A DNA stretch of 6,318 bases from an uncultured Holophagaceae bacterium (GTDB lineage Bacteria > Acidobacteriota > Holophagae > Holophagales > Holophagaceae): contig CAIYNT010000102.1 of the NCBI GenBank assembly GCA_903927605.1, positions 1 through 6,318 of the forward strand. Reading direction: 5' to 3'. A program made the position numbers and the translations under genes. Of this stretch, positions 3,347-6,318 are shown piece by piece. The notes below the pieces were generated by a model. The model was not told the DNA's origin. It worked only from the letters and a program-made list of their open reading frames with translations, and did no database searches. Position 1 is the stretch's first letter. Every line of letters begins with the position of its first letter.

Positions 3347-6157
3347 CTAGAAGTTCATATGGACGGCCTTGATGTCCGCCACGGCGCCGCTGCCATGGCA
3401 GATCAGGCACTGCTCATTGGACTGCAGGACAATGGATGCGCCCTGGGCACCAGTGAAAGAGCCATTTACAAGAGTGGGGACATTCTGACGCTGTGAATAC
3501 CAGACACCGCCATTGTTAGTCATGTGAGAGACAGCGGTGGATGTGTCATGGCAGGCGGCACAGGCGGCCGTGAGCGGTGAAGACACGGCGCTCTTGGCAT
3601 AGTCGACCGGTAGACCAGTCGTCACGGAAGGCCAGGCTGCGCTGGCAGCTACGGGTGCCACAAAAGAGGCGGCCGATCCATAGTTCAAGGTGTAGTTGAC
3701 CCAGGGGCCCGTGGTGAACGTGCCGGTGGCGACGGTGTCCCACAGCATGCCTGGGATCTGGCCGGCATTGGTGGTGTTGCTGAAATCATAGGAGCCGGGC
3801 ACGTGGCAAGCTTCGCAGTCATTCAGCTTGCCGGGGTAGATGATCCCGGGGAAGTTGGTCTGGATGTTGTAGGGGTTGGACCGCATGCCGGCAGCATGGA
3901 GGCCATGCACCCAGGTCTTGGCGTTGTAGGAGAAGCCGGTGCTAGTGCCATTGGTGTAGTGGCAGAAGATGCAGGAAGCGCCGTTGTTCATGTAGTTGTC
4001 ATGGAACTGGGCTTCGGTCGTGTTGTTGGAGGTGAAGGCGCCAAGGTTCTGGTGACAGGTGTTGCACTTGGCCGGGTCGATGATCGTGCGGCGGGTAATC
4101 AGGGTCACGCCCTTACCGTCGGTTGTATTGGGATTCTTGCCTGTCGCCTGAGCCCAAACGGTCATGGCAGGCAGCAGGACGCCGCCGGTGCCCTGGGTTG
4201 TGGCCGAAGCGGCCGCGGTCCAAGCGAAGTTGGGCGCGCCGCCCATCCGGAGGCTAAGCAGGGGGTCGGGGGTGAGGTTCGTCTGGACCACGCCCGCCGT
4301 GCCGATGGCGAGGGCGACGAGTTTAGTGTCCGTTGGAACAATGATCCCGTCCATGACGATCTGGTAGGTGCCCGCGGTCGACGTGGTGGTGATGCCGGCC
4401 GAAGCCAGCTTGATGGTCTTGGCGGTCTTTCCGGCCATGGCCGTGCCGTTCCAGATGGCGCGAAGGCCCCAGGCGCCGGTGTCCTGATGTCCGTAGTTGA
4501 AATCAGTAGGAGCGATGCCGTCCTGGGGAATGCCCATGGTGAGGGAAATGTTCGGGCCCGCGGCATAAGGGGTCGGCAGGACTTCTGCGTTGGCGGCAGT
4601 GGTGCCGGCGACGTAGGTATTGAGGGTCAGCGGCGAACCGTTGGCCAGGATCTGGAACTGGAGGACCGGGTTGCCGGTGGCATTCAAGGTGGCAGACACG
4701 ATCTTGTAGGTGATCGTGGCGGCGCCAGCGGGCAGGCTGCTTTGGTTGGTGGCCTGCCAGTTCTTCGTGAGCTGGGCCGTGGGATTGTAGCTGGGTGCGG
4801 TGTCGGTGCCGTTCTCGTGGGGATTCATCAGCGGCGTATGGTAGACCTGGATGTCGGCGGCAGTGTGGCAACCGGCGCAGCCCGTCTCGTCAGCGGCGAT
4901 GACCCCGGTGTGATTGACCCCGGTGAGGAAGTTCACGTTGTCATGGCAGCCACCGCAAGCGGCGCGGCTGGGGGTGGTGGCCCAGTTACCAGCCTGGGGA
5001 GTGGCAGTGCTGGCAACGTGGCAGGCGCTGCAATTAATGGCATTCTGCGGGAAGTTGATGGCATATTCGCCTTCGCCGGCAACCATGACGGCCCCAGCGG
5101 GTTGAGGCGTGTTGTCAGGGGCGATGTCGTGGCCACCCATGAGCAGGTTGGAGCCCATGTGGATTTGGTGGATCATCTGGTCGAAATCGTATTCGGCGGT
5201 GCCATTGACCATGGCGACGCTGCTGGTGAAGGCGGTGCCGGCGGCGTTCCGGGTGGCCTCGGTGGAGCCGTAGCGGCGCTGATCGGTGTGGCAGGTGACG
5301 CAGTTCTTGGGATCCACCCGGTGATCGCCGTGGTACTTGAGCCAGGTGTGGCAGTTGTTGCAGGTGGAGAGGGTGACGATCTCGCGGCTGGTTGCTGAAG
5401 GCACAACTGCGGCCCCGGTGGCGGGAACGAAGTCGTAGGCGATGTTGAGGGGATGCAGGATCTCCGCGGTCCCGACGCCCGCAGAGCCGTCGGGCGTGTT
5501 GGCGTGGGAACCGGACCCGGTGCCGCGGGCGTTGCCGAAGAACTCGATGACGACGCGGGTGGTCGCATTCGGGTCAAAGACCAGATTCGTCGGGTCCAGG
5601 GCGCTCACGTCGACGCTGTTGGCCGTGCCGTAGGCGGTCACGGTGGCGGCGACCTTGGTGATGTCAGTGGCAAAGGTATAGGTGTAGGTGCCATCACCGT
5701 GGCCGACCAGCTTGCCGTTGCCGTCCGTGGTGGGCCCGGTGGGGATGGAGGTGGGCGTCTTGACGTTCGGGGTGGTGACCACCATGTAGTTGACCCACTT
5801 GCTCTGGGCCTTGGATGCGACCGCCGGAATCAGCTTGGCAATGGTGAAAGTGAAGTTGGGATAGCTCGCGGTCAGGTCGGTGGCTGGATTCAGCTTGGTA
5901 TAGTTCTCGAGCCCCACGATGCCATTGCCATTGGAATCGGTGAGCTTAAAATTGACCACCGGCTGGCCCTGGGTCGCGCTGACGGTAACGCCGGTGATGG
6001 TGCCGACAGGATTGAGGCCGATCCACTGCGCCGGACTCAGAGGGGCAGAATTGGTGACGGCTACGCCGTTGGTGCCGTTGGTGCCGTTGGTACCGTTGGT
6101 ACCGTTGGTGCCGTTCTGTCCGTTTGCACCGGAGGACCCGTTGCATCCGATCAGCAC
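3347..6157 (-). CDS. OmcA/MtrC-family decaheme c-type cytochrome, outer-surface lipoprotein (start uncertain)
   Basis: 936 residues counted from GTG 6155-6157. Ten CXXCH motifs attach ten c-type hemes in two groups of five: first Cys at 266 (CNNCH), 286 (CVTCH), 376 (CSACH), 401 (CGGCH), 427 (CAGCH), then 698 (CNTCH), 729 (CIFCH), 781 (CEACH), 866 (CAACH), 917 (CLICH). This matches MtrC-type architecture: beta domain (about 35-260), pentaheme domain, beta domain (about 432-695), pentaheme domain. There are more than ten other His, enough for bis-His ligation. Such proteins sit on the outer membrane and pass respiratory electrons to extracellular acceptors such as Fe(III)/Mn(IV) oxides. The N-terminus has a lipobox, LIGC (Cys5), followed by a collagen-like Gly-x-y linker. 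It is longer than Shewanella MtrC or OmcA (roughly 670-735 residues) and has no CX8C disulfide. GTG 6157 cannot be the true start, since the hydrophobic signal region lies upstream. No porin or periplasmic partner is in view. Confidence 0.93.
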   Translation of the reverse strand: MLIGCNGSSGANGQNGTNGTNGTNGTNGTNGVAVTNSAPLSPAQWIGLNPVGTITGVTVSATQGQPVVNFKLTDSNGNGIVGLENYTKLNPATDLTASYPNFTFTIAKLIPAVASKAQSKWVNYMVVTTPNVKTPTSIPTGPTTDGNGKLVGHGDGTYTYTFATDITKVAATVTAYGTANSVDVSALDPTNLVFDPNATTRVVIEFFGNARGTGSGSHANTPDGSAGVGTAEILHPLNIAYDFVPATGAAVVPSATSREIVTLSTCNNCHTWLKYHGDHRVDPKNCVTCHTDQRRYGSTEATRNAAGTAFTSSVAMVNGTAEYDFDQMIHQIHMGSNLLMGGHDIAPDNTPQPAGAVMVAGEGEYAINFPQNAINCSACHVASTATPQAGNWATTPSRAACGGCHDNVNFLTGVNHTGVIAADETGCAGCHTAADIQVYHTPLMNPHENGTDTAPSYNPTAQLTKNWQATNQSSLPAGAATITYKIVSATLNATGNPVLQFQILANGSPLTLNTYVAGTTAANAEVLPTPYAAGPNISLTMGIPQDGIAPTDFNYGHQDTGAWGLRAIWNGTAMAGKTAKTIKLASAGITTTSTAGTYQIVMDGIIVPTDTKLVALAIGTAGVVQTNLTPDPLLSLRMGGAPNFAWTAAASATTQGTGGVLLPAMTVWAQATGKNPNTTDGKGVTLITRRTIIDPAKCNTCHQNLGAFTSNNTTEAQFHDNYMNNGASCIFCHYTNGTSTGFSYNAKTWVHGLHAAGMRSNPYNIQTNFPGIIYPGKLNDCEACHVPGSYDFSNTTNAGQIPGMLWDTVATGTFTTGPWVNYTLNYGSAASFVAPVAASAAWPSVTTGLPVDYAKSAVSSPLTAACAACHDTSTAVSHMTNNGGVWYSQRQNVPTLVNGSFTGAQGASIVLQSNEQCLICHGSGAVADIKAVHMNF
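6065..6118 (-). repeat. 9-bp tandem repeat encoding Thr-Asn-Gly units in the cytochrome linker
   Basis: Five consecutive 9-base units on the plus strand (GCCGTTGGT three times, then ACCGTTGGT twice, 6065-6109) are followed by a degenerate sixth (GCCGTTCTG, 6110-6118). On the coding strand each full unit gives Thr-Asn-Gly, extending a Gly-x-y series that runs from Gly7 to Gly31 right after the lipidated Cys. It probably forms a flexible tether between membrane anchor and heme domains. In-frame units could be gained or lost by slippage without breaking the frame. Confidence 0.85.
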
Positions 6158-6235
6158 GAAAACGACCGCTGCGGTGGCGATGAGCCCGCAGAGCTGTTGA
6201 ACGAAGCCGCTGCGCGGCGGGGGACGGTCATCCAG
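6158..6235 (-). other. Lipoprotein signal-peptide coding segment upstream of the cytochrome's GTG; possible frameshift at a C run
   Basis: In frame with the cytochrome, this stretch encodes PPPRSGFVQQL followed by CGLIATAAVVFV, which runs directly into LIGC. That is a basic n-region, hydrophobic core and lipobox of a lipoprotein signal, so translation must begin here. The frame is open up to a stop at 6290-6292 but has no ATG, GTG or TTG; the only weak option nearby is CTG at 6233-6235. An ATG at 6229-6231 (reading MTVPRR) is out of frame by one base. One extra C in the CCCCC run (complement of 6219-6223) would join it as MTVPPPRSGF to the signal peptide. Either the sequence has a homopolymer error, the gene has a real frameshift, or a CTG start is used. 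No good ribosome binding site is visible for any of these. Confidence 0.6.
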
Positions 6236-6318
6236 GCAGCCCGGTCGATAAAGACGGCTAGCGCGGAAGGGTGAAAGCAGGCCCCTTGGTCATCGCGGTG
6301 TATGGAGCACCGCCAGAT

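Noticed and set aside
3803..5398. Plus-strand open frame of 531 codons opposite the cytochrome gene
   Set aside because: It lies entirely antisense to the ten-heme gene. Its Gly/Val/Ala-rich product has no recognisable domain and is what high-GC coding sequence yields on the complement. The minus-strand gene has ten heme motifs in frame.
6065..6118. Short direct repeats considered as a CRISPR array
   Set aside because: The units are 9 bases, contiguous with no spacers, and encode an in-frame Gly-x-y linker.
5453..6274. Plus-strand open frame of 273 codons over the cytochrome N-terminal region
   Set aside because: It is a low-complexity Gly/Val/Arg/Asp product read opposite the beta domain and the TNG repeat; there is no ribosome binding site or domain.

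Overview
The window reads as a high-GC, anaerobic-type bacterial chromosome. A pyruvate:ferredoxin oxidoreductase, two Rrf2-type Fe-S regulators and a surface decaheme cytochrome of the OmcA/MtrC family together point to a metal-reducing or otherwise electron-exporting anaerobe. My best guess is an Acidobacteriota/Holophagae (Geothrix-like) genome; this is an impression from gene content and protein style, not a search result.

Layout. Bases 1-330 (+) hold the last 109 codons of the pyruvate:ferredoxin oxidoreductase gene (nifJ type). Eleven bases later a dihydroorotate-dehydrogenase-like flavoprotein gene begins (342-1334, +), and the pair ends at a textbook terminator (1353-1389). Next come two convergent, clearly paralogous Rrf2 regulator genes (1474-2001 on + and 2100-2606 on -), each with the three Cys and one His expected for a [2Fe-2S] cluster. 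The second has a recognisable promoter and, just upstream of it, a Crp/Fnr-type palindrome. A small exported helix-hairpin-helix protein (2795-3175, -) has its own promoter. The right half is one large minus-strand gene for a ten-heme outer-surface lipoprotein cytochrome (3347-6157 or further), followed by two hairpins, the second a strong terminator.

How it fits together. The oxidoreductase makes low-potential reduced ferredoxin from pyruvate. The cytochrome would pass respiratory electrons to an extracellular acceptor. The Rrf2 proteins are plausible sensors of Fe-S status, NO or redox state, but nothing here shows which genes they control. No MtrA- or MtrB-like partner of the cytochrome lies in the window; the sequence beyond base 6318 is where its upstream neighbours would be.

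Main oddities: (i) the cytochrome's lipoprotein signal peptide is encoded upstream of the only ordinary in-frame start codon, and the nearest ATG is out of frame by one base across a run of five C; (ii) the cytochrome has no cysteines beyond the lipid anchor and heme motifs, so it lacks the CX8C disulfide of Shewanella MtrC/OmcA; (iii) the dehydrogenase-like protein lacks the catalytic cysteine of class 1 dihydroorotate dehydrogenases; (iv) one Rrf2 paralogue carries a lysine-rich, histone-H1-like tail. I see no CRISPR array, insertion sequence, tRNA or rRNA, and no clear case for a wholly new multi-gene system.
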